From Burkholderiales bacterium RIFCSPHIGHO2_12_FULL_61_11 (lineage in GTDB: Bacteria > Pseudomonadota > Gammaproteobacteria > Burkholderiales > Burkholderiaceae_C): a DNA stretch of 11,081 nucleotides. Shown here in pieces: positions 1-6,993 of this stretch; the first letter of the stretch is position 1, and every line of letters starts with the position of its first letter. Location: positions 1-11,081 of the forward strand of contig MERZ01000005.1 in the NCBI GenBank assembly GCA_001770785.1. The letters are read 5' to 3'. The notes under the pieces were generated by a model. That model saw only the letters and a program-made list of their open reading frames with translations, searched no databases and was not told where the DNA came from. The position numbers and the translations under genes are program-made.

Positions 1-50
1 GTTCGGGCGCGAGTGACAATCCGGGCAATGGGCGCTTGCCTGCGGGGCAC

Positions 51-62
51 TAGAATTTGACA
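51..62 (+). promoter_or_regulatory. possible promoter elements upstream of the FAH-family gene
   Basis: TAGAAT at 51-56 matches the sigma-70 -10 consensus at 5 of 6 positions, and a perfect -35 hexamer TTGACA follows at 57-62. Neither has a well-placed partner: there is no good -35 about 17 bases before 51, and only TGCAAT at 77-82, with a short 14-base spacer, after 62. A short inverted repeat, TGCC-N5-GGCA at 37-49, lies just upstream. The rest of 1-164 shows no gene, and the 5' neighbour is outside the window. Weak call. Confidence 0.25.
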
Positions 63-164
63 TGGGCTTGAAGGGATGCAATGCCACTCATCGTAACCCG
101 GCCGCTTGAAAACACGGCTGCCGGACAAGCGACCTCCACCGCCAAGCCACTCACCAGGATTCAG

Positions 165-1148
165 ATGAAACTTGCCACTTACAAAGATGCCTCGCGCGAC
201 GGCCAGCTCGTTGTGGTGTCGCGCGATCTTTCCACGGCGCACTATGCGACCGGCATTGCCAGCAAGCTGCAGCAGGTGCTGGACGACTGGAACTTCATGT
301 CGCCGCAATTGCAGGACTTGTATGAGCAGCTCAACAACGGCAAGTCGCGTCATGCTTTTCCGTTCGAGCCCGCCCAGTGCATGGCCCCGCTGCCGCGCGC
401 TTACCAGTGGGCCGATGGCTCGGCCTTCATCAATCATGTGGAGCTGGTGCGCAAGGCGCGCCACGCCGAAGTGCCAGCTTCCTTTTATACCGACCCGCTG
501 ATGTACCAGGGCGGCAGCGACGATTTTCTGGGGCCGTGCGACGACGTGTTGGTTGCCAGCGAAGCGTTTGGCATCGACTTTGAGGCCGAGGTTGCCGTGA
601 TCACGGGCGACGTTCCGATGGGCGCGAGTCCTGAGCAGGCGCTCGAAGGCATACGCCTGGTGATGCTGGCCAACGACTGGTCGCTGCGCCACCTGATTCC
701 TGATGAGCTGGCCAAGGGTTTTGGCTTTGTCCAGAGCAAACCGGCCACGGCCTTCAGCCCGGTGGCCATCACGCTCGATGAAGTCGGTGATGCCTGGCAC
801 CAGGGGCGCCTGCACCTGACGCTGCAAAGCAGCTGGAACGGCCGCAAGGTGGGCATGTGCGAGGCCGGGCCCGAGATGACGTTTCACTTCGGCCAGCTGA
901 TTGCCCATCTCTGCAAGACCCGCAACGTGCGCGCCGGCAGCATTGTCGGCTCGGGCACCGTCAGCAACCAGGACTGGAGCCACGGCTACAGCTGCATTGC
1001 CGAAAAACGCGCTATTGAAGCCATTGAGGGCGGCCAGCCCAAGACAGATTTCATGAAGTTTGGCGACACCATTCGCATCGAGGCTAAGGGCAAGGACGGG
1101 CAGTCGGTTTTTGGTGCGATTGACCAAAAAATCGCCATTGCTGTTTAG
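165..1148 (+). CDS. fumarylacetoacetate hydrolase (FAH) family protein
   Basis: This is a 327-residue cytoplasmic enzyme of the FAH superfamily, whose members cleave C-C bonds or decarboxylate/hydrate 2-oxo acids at the end of aromatic catabolic pathways. The first ~100 residues form an N-terminal domain (HAFPFEPAQCMAPLPRAYQWADGS lies near 63-86, with the APLPRAYQW core). The C-terminal catalytic domain has the expected metal ligands: D110 (FYTDP), E140 and E142 (FEAEVAV) and D171 (ANDWS). A catalytic-type lysine sits at K192 (QSKPATAFSP), and GSGTVSNQ lies at 262-269. Start chosen at 165: AGGA lies just upstream, and MKLATYKD is where this family normally begins. An in-frame ATG at 81 also has a good ribosome site (GAAGGG at 70-75) and would add 28 residues that do not look like the family. 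The exact substrate cannot be read. Its only near neighbour is a convergent VOC gene, so no pathway can be assigned from context. Confidence 0.9.
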   Translation: MKLATYKDASRDGQLVVVSRDLSTAHYATGIASKLQQVLDDWNFMSPQLQDLYEQLNNGKSRHAFPFEPAQCMAPLPRAYQWADGSAFINHVELVRKARHAEVPASFYTDPLMYQGGSDDFLGPCDDVLVASEAFGIDFEAEVAVITGDVPMGASPEQALEGIRLVMLANDWSLRHLIPDELAKGFGFVQSKPATAFSPVAITLDEVGDAWHQGRLHLTLQSSWNGRKVGMCEAGPEMTFHFGQLIAHLCKTRNVRAGSIVGSGTVSNQDWSHGYSCIAEKRAIEAIEGGQPKTDFMKFGDTIRIEAKGKDGQSVFGAIDQKIAIAV

Positions 1149-1242
1149 TCTCCGTTGTCATGCGCCCCCCAAAACAGTGGCCGAAGCAAAGGTGTAAGCC
1201 ATGAAATCCGGCGGTTAAATGTTGCGGGCAAGCGCCGTGAAC

Positions 1243-1656
1243 TCAGGCGGCATAAAGCGTATCGAGTGACTTGAAGCCCTTGATTTCGATGGGGTTGCCG
1301 AACGGGTCGCAAAAAAACATCGTCCACTGTTCGCCCGGCTCGCCGGCAAAGCGCAACTGCGGCGCCAGCACAAACTTGGTGTGGGCCGCCTGCAGGCGCT
1401 GGGCAATGGCCTGCCAGTCCGGCAATGCCAGCACCAGCCCGAAGTGCGGCATGGGCACGCTCTCGTCGTCCACCTGGCCAGTGCATTCCGTGTGAAATGG
1501 CTCGCCCAGATGCAGCGACAGCTGATGACCGAAGAAATCAAAATCCACCCAGGTGGCGGTGGATCGGCCCTCGGCGCAGCCCAGCACGCGGCCATAAAAC
1601 TGGCGCGCGACGTCCAGGTTCCGGACATTGAAGGCAAAGTGAAACAGGCTTTTCAT
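1243..1656 (-). CDS. VOC superfamily (glyoxalase/bleomycin-resistance/dioxygenase fold) protein
   Basis: This is a single-unit VOC protein of 137 residues, the usual size for a family that works as a dimer of paired beta-alpha-beta-beta-beta modules. The first module opens with FHFAFNVRNLDVARQFY (5-21), with the likely metal ligand H6. The second module carries H71 (MPHFGLVLAL) and ends with the typical DPFGNPIEIKGF (117-128), where E124 is the usual last metal ligand. WTMFFCDPFGN is characteristic of the glyoxalase/dioxygenase-like branch. Members include glyoxalase I, extradiol dioxygenases, epimerases and antibiotic-binding proteins, and nothing here decides between them. The gene is convergent with the FAH gene (94 bases between their stop codons) and divergent from phaM. 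No strong Shine-Dalgarno sequence is visible before its ATG. The only other reading with decent length on this strand lacks the motifs, so this frame is secure. Confidence 0.88.
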   Translation of the reverse strand: MKSLFHFAFNVRNLDVARQFYGRVLGCAEGRSTATWVDFDFFGHQLSLHLGEPFHTECTGQVDDESVPMPHFGLVLALPDWQAIAQRLQAAHTKFVLAPQLRFAGEPGEQWTMFFCDPFGNPIEIKGFKSLDTLYAA

Positions 1657-1716
1657 GATGCAAGCTTAGCAGGCGCGCCAGGCTTGCAGGGGACACTGCT
1701 CCAGCCGGAACAGCCG

Positions 1717-1730
1717 CCGATAAAAATCGG
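1717..1730. promoter_or_regulatory. perfect palindrome abutting the phaM -35 box
   Basis: CCGAT and ATCGG are perfect 5-base inverted arms around AAAA, ending at the base before the -35 hexamer TTGACG of the proposed phaM promoter. The placement fits an operator for a dimeric regulator acting on phaM, and possibly on the divergent VOC gene. With arms this short, chance is a real alternative. It is not a terminator in the phaM direction, since no T-run follows. Confidence 0.3.
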
Positions 1731-1758
1731 TTGACGTGCTGCCATGGCGCTGCACAAT
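1731..1758 (+). promoter_or_regulatory. putative sigma-70 promoter of phaM
   Basis: TTGACG (1731-1736, 5 of 6 to consensus), a 16-base spacer and CACAAT (1753-1758, 4 of 6) form the best promoter candidate in the VOC-phaM intergenic region. It predicts a transcript start near 1765 and a leader of about 95 bases. A palindrome sits immediately upstream. Confidence 0.5.
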
Positions 1759-1859
1759 GAAGATGCGTGGGGCTTAAATGTTCTTATCCGCAAAGGTTCA
1801 TGGAGCGGGGCAGTCCATCCGTACAGACGCAATCGTGCACAACCCGACAGGAGACATTC

Positions 1860-2606
1860 ATGAGTAACGCAGACACCCCTTCTTTCCCCGATTTCGGCAA
1901 GTTGGTGCCCGGCTTCGACTTTCTGCAAAACCTGACGAAGCAGGCGGCAGGCAGCACCACGAAAAGCGCACCGCAGCTGCCCAACCTGGGGGGCTGGCTG
2001 GCGCCCACGCTCAATGTTGAAGAGCTGGACAAGCGTATCCAGGAGCTCAAGACCGTGCAGTTCTGGCTCGACCAGAACGCCACGGCGCTCAAGGCCACCA
2101 TTCAGGCGCTGGAACTGCAGAAGATGACGCTGGCCACGCTCAAGGGCATGAACTTCAGCATGAGCGAAGTCGCCAACGCCTTCACGCTCAAGGTGGCCGA
2201 CAGCGAGTCCGGGAAGGCGCCGACTTTTTCCGGGCTGGAGATTCCACCTTCGGCGTTTCAGGCCAGTCAGGCCAGCGCGGCGCACAGGGCTGAACCTGAG
2301 GCCGAGGTCAGCGTCGATGCCGGCGCGTCCCAAACCGAAACCGAACCTGACAAGACACCTGCTGCCGTTGCCGGTATGGTGGACCCGATGCAGTGGTGGG
2401 GCGCTTTGACCCAGCAGTTTCAGACGATTGCGGCCGAAGCAATGAAGGAAGCCGCCAAAAAGGCCGCCATGGACAGCAGCACCCAGGCCTGGCCCCAACC
2501 AGCCGCTGACAAAACCTCCATGCGGCCAGCGGCCAAGGCAGCACCAAAGTCAAAAACCAAAGCAAGGGCCAAAGCCAAGGCACCAGCGCGCAAGGCCGCC
2601 GGTTAA
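1860..2606 (+). CDS. phaM: PhaM-type polyhydroxyalkanoate granule-associated protein
   Basis: This 248-residue protein has the architecture of PhaM, which in Ralstonia/Cupriavidus activates PHB synthase PhaC, sits on storage granules and ties them to the nucleoid. Residues 38-110 are the conserved core, recognisable by LPNLGGWLAPTL (40-51), EELDKRIQELKTVQFWL (54-70) and LQKMTLATLKGMN (86-98), probably helical and oligomerising. Residues 115-215 are low-complexity, rich in Ala, Pro and Glu. The tail (about 221-248) is strongly basic, with Lys/Ala/Pro repeats (KAAPKSKTKARAKAKAPARK), the expected DNA-binding phasin-like tail. The start at 1860 is supported by AGGAG at 1849-1853, six bases upstream; an earlier in-frame ATG at 1767 lacks family sequence. 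The gene is followed after 14 bases by the FIST gene, probably one transcript. The symbol rests on recalled similarity, so a related phasin-like regulator is the main alternative. Confidence 0.82.
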   Translation: MSNADTPSFPDFGKLVPGFDFLQNLTKQAAGSTTKSAPQLPNLGGWLAPTLNVEELDKRIQELKTVQFWLDQNATALKATIQALELQKMTLATLKGMNFSMSEVANAFTLKVADSESGKAPTFSGLEIPPSAFQASQASAAHRAEPEAEVSVDAGASQTETEPDKTPAAVAGMVDPMQWWGALTQQFQTIAAEAMKEAAKKAAMDSSTQAWPQPAADKTSMRPAAKAAPKSKTKARAKAKAPARKAAG

Positions 2607-2620
2607 AGTCCACCGAGTCC

Positions 2621-3946
2621 ATGGCCCAGCGAAATCCCATGAAACTTTTCCCCTATGGCCACGCCACCCATCCCCAATGGCCGATGGCGGCGGCCCTGGT
2701 GCTGGCGCAGTTGCGTGGCTACCTGGCTTTACCCGGCTATGCCCATGCGCCCACGCTGGCGCTGCTTTACATCACCGATCACTACGCCGCCCAGGCGCAG
2801 GACATTCTCGATCACTTGAGCGCAGAGCTGCCTTTCATTACCGACTGGAGCGGCACGGTGGGCGTAGGCATTGCCTCCAACAATGTCGAGTATTTTGACG
2901 AGCCGGCACTCGCCGTGATGCTGTGCGAACTGCCGCACGACCAGTACCGCGTATTTTCCGGCGTGTCGCCCCTGCCTTCCTCCAGCACATTGGCCAGCGG
3001 TGGCCGCTTCAAGGCGCATACCGCGCTGGTGCATGCCGATGCCGCCACGCCCGATGTGGCCGAGCTGATTGAGGAGATGGCCCAGCGCACTGACAGCGGC
3101 TACGTCTTTGGCGGGCTGGCGTCCAGCCGCTTTGGCAGCGTGCAGTTTGCCCTGAGCGGCCATGGCAATGTCAAGGGCCAGGGCGCAGCCGGCGGCGTTT
3201 TTAGTGGCGGCCTGAGCGGCGTGGCCTTTGCGCGTGATCCTTCTGGCAGCATGGTTCTGATGTCGCGGGTCACCCAAGGCTGCCGGCCGGTCTCCGTTGA
3301 TCACGAAATCACGGCCCGCGAAGCCAATGTGGTGACCGAACTGGACGGTCAGCCCGCGCTGGACGTGATGCTGGACGATCTGGACATATCGCTGGACCAA
3401 CCGCACGAGGCGCTGGCCAAAGTGCGAAAGACGCTGGTCGGCTTGAGCCCCTCCGCGGACAGCTTGAACGACAGGCCGGCCCGGCAGCACGCCGGTCAGT
3501 TTGGTGCCGACGTGCTGGTGCGTCACCTGATCGGGCTGGACCCGGCACGCAAGGGCATTGCCATTGCTGATTTGCCCAGGGTGGGCATGAAACTGGCTTT
3601 TTGCGAACGCAACGCCGAGGCGGCGCGCGCCGACCTGATCCGGATATGCGCCGAAATTCGTGAGGAGTTGGAGCCCGAAGAGGTGACGCGGGAGGTCGCC
3701 AATGCCCTGAGCGCCCCTGAAACCGAATCGGGGCCGCATGCGGCCCGGCGCATCGTCGGTGCAATTTATGTGAGCTGTTCGGGGCGCGGCGGGCCGCATT
3801 TTGGCGCGCCCAGCGCCGAGTTGCAAATTGTGCGGCGCGCTCTGGGCGACGTGCCGCTGGTGGGCTTTTTTGCCGGCGGGGAAATTGCCCGCCAGCAGAT
3901 CTATGGCTATACCGGCGTCTTGACGGTGTTCGCCGCGGGCGACTGA
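2621..3946 (+). CDS. FIST N- and C-domain protein (predicted small-ligand sensor)
   Basis: This protein of up to 441 residues is built only of the FIST module, a predicted ligand-sensing unit found alone or fused to kinases and chemoreceptors, and proposed in the literature to bind small ligands such as amino acids. The N-terminal part has TDWSGTVGVGIASNNVEYFDEPALAVML (about 71-98) and then a Gly-rich FGGLASSRFGSVQFAL block. FIST_C is marked by CSGRGGPHFG (386-395) and GFFAGGE (415-421), followed by YGYTGVL near the end. There is no signal peptide, membrane segment or output domain, so it is probably cytoplasmic and acts through a partner. The start is uncertain: ATG 2621 and ATG 2639 (giving MKLFPYGHATHPQW) both have poor ribosome sites, and the second may be real. 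It follows phaM by 14 bases, and its last 40 bases overlap the convergent dadA. Confidence 0.85.
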   Translation: MAQRNPMKLFPYGHATHPQWPMAAALVLAQLRGYLALPGYAHAPTLALLYITDHYAAQAQDILDHLSAELPFITDWSGTVGVGIASNNVEYFDEPALAVMLCELPHDQYRVFSGVSPLPSSSTLASGGRFKAHTALVHADAATPDVAELIEEMAQRTDSGYVFGGLASSRFGSVQFALSGHGNVKGQGAAGGVFSGGLSGVAFARDPSGSMVLMSRVTQGCRPVSVDHEITAREANVVTELDGQPALDVMLDDLDISLDQPHEALAKVRKTLVGLSPSADSLNDRPARQHAGQFGADVLVRHLIGLDPARKGIAIADLPRVGMKLAFCERNAEAARADLIRICAEIREELEPEEVTREVANALSAPETESGPHAARRIVGAIYVSCSGRGGPHFGAPSAELQIVRRALGDVPLVGFFAGGEIARQQIYGYTGVLTVFAAGD

Positions 3947-5250
3947 GGGCTGGCGGGCATCCCGGGCCCAACGCCCAGGAACGCAAAGTCGACCTCGGGC
4001 AGCTGCCCGTTCACAATGTCGGCCAGCGCCTTGCCCGAGCCACAGGCGTGGGTCCAGCCCAGCGTGCCGTGGCCGGTGTTGAGAAACAGGTTGCCCACGC
4101 GGCTCCTGCCGATCAGCGGAACATTGCTGGGCGTGGATGGGCGCAGGCCGCTCCAGAATTGTCCGCGGCTCAGGTCCGCCGCGCCGGGAAAGAGCGCTTG
4201 CGTGCGTTGCAGCAAGCCCTGGCAGCGCGTTTCGTTGAGCTGGCGCCCGTAGCCGCCCAACTCGGCCGTGCCGGCAATCCGCAGGCGGTCTTCAGTGATT
4301 CCGTGGCTGTCCTGGCTGGTGTAGCGGCTGAACACCAGCTTGTATTCATCGTCGGTCAGCGACACCTGGTAGGCGCGCGAAGGGTCGATCACCGGCGCCG
4401 TGAGCGAGTAGCCCTTGGCCGGGTAAATGGGAAGTTTGAGTCCCAGCGGCGCAGCCAGCGCCGGACTGAAGCTGCCGGCGGCCAGCACGTAGTTGTCGGC
4501 GTTCAGTTGCACATAGCGGCCAGTGGGGTCGGTCGCCTCCACATGGCTGACCTGCTCGCCCGCACGCACCAGCCGCGTGATGTGGTGGCTCATCAAAAAG
4601 CGCACGCCGCGCTCCTCGCAGAGCCTGGCCAGCGCCAGCGTGAACTTGCGTGCGTCACCCGACTCGTCCTGGGCGGTATAGGTGGCGCCCGCTAGTTGCC
4701 CGCGGATGTGGGCCAGCGCGGGCTCGATCATCACCGCTTCCTCGGGCGAGATCACGCGGCGCTCGCAGCCGAGCTCGCACATCTGGCGTGCCGGTTCCAA
4801 TGCTCCGTCGAACTCCTTTTGCGACGTGTAGAAGTGCAGGATGCCCTGCATGCGCTGGTCGTACTCAATGCCCGTGTCGCGCCGCAGCTGCTGCAGCATG
4901 GTGCGGCTGTAGCTGCCCAGCCGCACCAGCTGCGCCATGTTGTGGCGCGTGCGCGCGGGCGTGCATTCGCGCAGGAACTGCAGGGCCCAGGCCCATTGGT
5001 GGGGATCGGCCCGAAGCCGGAACAGCAGCGGCGCATCTTCCCGCGCAAGCCACTTGAGCACCTTGAGCGGCGCGCTCGGGTTGGCCCAGGGTTCGGCGTG
5101 GCAGACCGAGATTTGCCCGCCATTGGCGTGGCTGGTCTCAGCGGCAGGCGAGGCTTGCCGGTCAATCACGGTCACTTCATGGCCAAGCTGGGAGAGGTAC
5201 CACGCCGAGCTGACACCAAGCAGGCCGCTGCCGAGAACGAGAACGCGCAT
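3907..5250 (-). CDS. dadA: D-amino acid dehydrogenase (DadA-type FAD oxidoreductase)
   Basis: This 447-residue flavoprotein of the DAO/DadA family oxidises D-amino acids (classically D-alanine) to the 2-oxo acid and ammonia, passing electrons to the respiratory chain at the inner membrane. The dinucleotide-binding motif GSGLLG is at residues 7-12, and the ribose-binding acidic residue D30 ends VTVID. ETSHANGGQIS (38-48) and GHGTLGWTHACGSG (393-406) are strong DadA hallmarks; the last is usually GWTMACGSG, so H replaces M here. The length is close to E. coli DadA (432), with a C-terminal extension of about 15 residues (ASPQSPAANTVKTPV) encoded in the overlap with the FIST gene. A GGAAA ribosome site lies 10 bases before the ATG. 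DadA paralogues are common in Comamonadaceae, so substrate preference (D-Ala or another D-amino acid) is open. No alr/dadX racemase or Lrp gene is adjacent. Confidence 0.9.
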   Translation of the reverse strand: MRVLVLGSGLLGVSSAWYLSQLGHEVTVIDRQASPAAETSHANGGQISVCHAEPWANPSAPLKVLKWLAREDAPLLFRLRADPHQWAWALQFLRECTPARTRHNMAQLVRLGSYSRTMLQQLRRDTGIEYDQRMQGILHFYTSQKEFDGALEPARQMCELGCERRVISPEEAVMIEPALAHIRGQLAGATYTAQDESGDARKFTLALARLCEERGVRFLMSHHITRLVRAGEQVSHVEATDPTGRYVQLNADNYVLAAGSFSPALAAPLGLKLPIYPAKGYSLTAPVIDPSRAYQVSLTDDEYKLVFSRYTSQDSHGITEDRLRIAGTAELGGYGRQLNETRCQGLLQRTQALFPGAADLSRGQFWSGLRPSTPSNVPLIGRSRVGNLFLNTGHGTLGWTHACGSGKALADIVNGQLPEVDFAFLGVGPGMPASPQSPAANTVKTPV

Positions 5251-5297
5251 TTTAATAAGCTTTCCAATAGGTCGCCCGTATGGTCTGGGCGTTACCA

Positions 5298-5314
5298 GCT
5301 ATTATAAATATAGC
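5298..5314 (-). promoter_or_regulatory. dadA promoter -10 box inside a GCTAT/ATAGC inverted repeat
   Basis: Read on the minus strand, a perfect TATAAT occupies 5306-5301, which would start transcription near 5294 and give dadA a leader of about 44 bases. No good -35 hexamer is visible 15-18 bases upstream, suggesting activator dependence. The box lies inside an inverted repeat, GCTAT-N7-ATAGC (5298-5314), that could be a regulator site. Similar AT-rich GCTAT...ATAGC units recur in Comamonadaceae genomes as I recall them, so it might instead be part of a dispersed repeat. Confidence 0.45.
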
Positions 5315-5652
5315 AATCATGGGCTGGCTGCTTCGGCACATCACACGCATTTTTTGGGGTATGACGGCTTTGCTGTCGCCTGCGCCGCAGCATCGCCCGA
5401 CCAGCGAGGCGATGCCACGCGGTGTGCCCGGATTGGTCGATTATGCTGCGACTAACCCTGACAATAAAAGCGGAGGGTCCTTCATTGATTTCACTGTGAT
5501 TTTTCGCCCAAGCCAGCCGGCTGGAGTAGATGAGCAATGGGCGGACCACAGATATCCTGCAGCGCGCCTACAAGGACTACGGTGATAGCCGCCATGAACG
5601 ACGGGCAGATCTGTATCTCTTGCTTTTCAGCACCGCATGTGATAACTTTAAT
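5315..5652. other. gene-free intergenic stretch between dadA and the transporter operon
   Basis: No convincing gene is present. The short open frames here carry no recognisable domain and no good ribosome site. GGAGG at 5471-5475 is followed by a frame that stops after a few codons. Two inverted repeats are visible: TTGGTCG and CGACTAA around 9 bases (5433-5455, one mismatch), and a perfect 12-base palindrome CCAGCCGGCTGG (5513-5524). Neither is followed by a T-run, so no terminator is called. Composition is less coding-like than the flanks. It may hold a decayed gene or long regulatory region, but nothing visible decides this. Confidence 0.4.
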
Positions 5653-5672
5653 ATGAATGAATATTCATTTTG
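5653..5672. promoter_or_regulatory. operator-like palindrome upstream of the transporter operon (site 1)
   Basis: AATGAATATTCATT (5656-5669) is a perfect 14-base palindrome. In the larger frame ATGAATGA-N4-TCATT it matches site 2 (10431-10454) with the same centre of symmetry. The right arm degenerates (TCATTTTG instead of TCATTCAT). It matches the form I recall for the acyl-CoA-responsive TetR repressor FadR of Bacillus, TGAATGA-N4-TCATTCA. It overlaps a possible -10 box (TAATAT, 5649-5654, with a poor TTCAGC 17 bases before it) and lies about 92 bases before the binding-protein ATG, a placement that suits repression. Confidence 0.6.
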
Positions 5673-5754
5673 TTGCATGAACCTCCTCTCGTGGAGAGTT
5701 CAGATGCCCGCAACCCCGGTTGAACCGCATTTCGTATAACCAAAGGAGACACAC

Positions 5755-6933
5755 ATGACCAGGTTCCATCAACAACTGCTCAGACTGCTGGGCATACTTA
5801 TGCTGGCGTTCGGCGCGTACTCAGCGACCGCGCAAGAAGCGATCAAAATTGGCGTGATTCTTCCGTTGTCGGGACCGTACGCGGATTATGGCGAGCAGAT
5901 CGGCAACGGCCTCAAGCTCTACATGCAGCAAAACGGCGATACCGTCGCGGGCAAGAAGATATCCATCATCATCCGCGACGACACTGGCATCGCGCCCGAG
6001 CTGTCCAAGCGCCTGGCGCAGGAAATGCTGGCGCAGGACCACGTCGATATCCTGGCCGGTTTCGGCCTGACGCCCAGCGCCTTGGCAGTGGCGCCACTGG
6101 CGACGCAGGCCAAGAAGGCCATGGTGATCATGAACGCGGCGACGTCGGTGATCACCACCAAATCACCGTACATCGTGCGGCTGTCGCACACCTTGCCGCA
6201 AATCTCCACGCCGATGGCGACCTGGGCGGCCAAGAACGGCATCAAGAAAGTCTATACGCTGGTGGCCGATTACGGTCCGGGCATCGATGCCGAAACCGCG
6301 TTCACCAAGACTTTTGCCGCGACCGGCAATCAGGTGGTCGGCAGCGTTCGGGTGCCGGTGACGAACATCGACTTCGCGCCCTATATCCGGCGCATCAAGG
6401 ATTCCGCGCCGGAAGCCATCTTCCTGTTCTTGCCTCCGGGCAGCGCCACCATTGGCTTCCTGAAGGCGTATAACGAGGGTGGCCTGGCCAAGGCCGGCAT
6501 CAAGCTGTTGTCCACCGTCGATTTCACCGATGACACCTTGATGGACACGCTCGGGCCATCAGTGCTGGGCGTGATCAGTTCGGGGCATTATTCGGCGGCG
6601 CACGATTCGCCGCTAAACAAGGCTTATGTGCAGGCGTATGCCAAGGCCTACGGCACCAAGCTACGCCCTAACTTCATGTCGGTCGGCGGCTACGACGGCA
6701 TGGCGGCGATCTATAAGGCGCTTGAGAAGACCAAAGGCGATGCCGACGGCGACAAGCTGCTTGCGGCGTTGAAGGGCCTGCAGTTTGAGAGCCCGCGCGG
6801 GCCCATCATGATTGACCCGGACACCAGGGACATCGTCCAGACCGTCTACTATCGCCGCGCGGAGGACCGCAACGGCAAGCTCTATAACATCGAGTTCGAT
6901 CAGATCAAGAACGTCAAGGATCCGGGCAAGTAA
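5755..6933 (+). CDS. periplasmic substrate-binding protein of a HAAT/LivJ-type ABC transporter
   Basis: This is a 392-residue extracytoplasmic binding protein of the Peripla_BP_6/LivJ class and captures the substrate for the permease encoded downstream. Residues 1-26 are a Sec signal peptide: a basic start, a hydrophobic core LLRLLGILMLAF, and a likely cut after ATA (24-26). The mature protein begins QEAIKIGVILPLSGPYADYG, the standard opening of this class, and two-lobe periplasmic binding fold features continue throughout (for example ILAGFGLTPSALAVAPLATQ near 100-119). The start is fixed by AAAGGAG at 5742-5748. LivJ-like proteins bind branched-chain amino acids, amides, urea, or aromatic and alicyclic acids. 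The dehydrogenase downstream and the shared operator favour a carboxylic acid catabolised through CoA esters, which is an inference. The gap to the next gene is 60 bases, the largest in the operon, with no terminator seen. Confidence 0.92.
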   Translation: MTRFHQQLLRLLGILMLAFGAYSATAQEAIKIGVILPLSGPYADYGEQIGNGLKLYMQQNGDTVAGKKISIIIRDDTGIAPELSKRLAQEMLAQDHVDILAGFGLTPSALAVAPLATQAKKAMVIMNAATSVITTKSPYIVRLSHTLPQISTPMATWAAKNGIKKVYTLVADYGPGIDAETAFTKTFAATGNQVVGSVRVPVTNIDFAPYIRRIKDSAPEAIFLFLPPGSATIGFLKAYNEGGLAKAGIKLLSTVDFTDDTLMDTLGPSVLGVISSGHYSAAHDSPLNKAYVQAYAKAYGTKLRPNFMSVGGYDGMAAIYKALEKTKGDADGDKLLAALKGLQFESPRGPIMIDPDTRDIVQTVYYRRAEDRNGKLYNIEFDQIKNVKDPGK

Positions 6934-6993
6934 TACCCGATCTATGGGCCAGGCTCGCCTCAAGCTTCCGTTGACTCAATTTCGACCCGAATC

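Noticed and set aside
1653..2498. 281-codon minus-strand frame opposite phaM
   Set aside because: Antisense shadow with no recognisable domain. The plus-strand frame has a good ribosome site and PhaM features.
2729..3826. Long open frame (365 codons) on the minus strand inside the FIST gene
   Set aside because: It is the antisense shadow of a GC-rich gene, with low-complexity His/Gln/Ala-rich composition and no family motif. The plus-strand FIST motifs are clear.
5433..5455. Inverted repeat TTGGTCG / CGACTAA considered as a terminator or operator
   Set aside because: It has one arm mismatch, a 9-base loop, no T-run and no neighbouring promoter hexamers. Insufficient to call.
5513..5524. Perfect 12-base palindrome CCAGCCGGCTGG
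   Set aside because: GC-rich palindromes of this length arise readily in this composition, and it has no copy before another gene in the window.
5530..5739. 69-codon open frame between dadA and the transporter operon
   Set aside because: It runs straight through the site 1 palindrome and leader, has no ribosome site and shows no domain. Treated as a chance frame.
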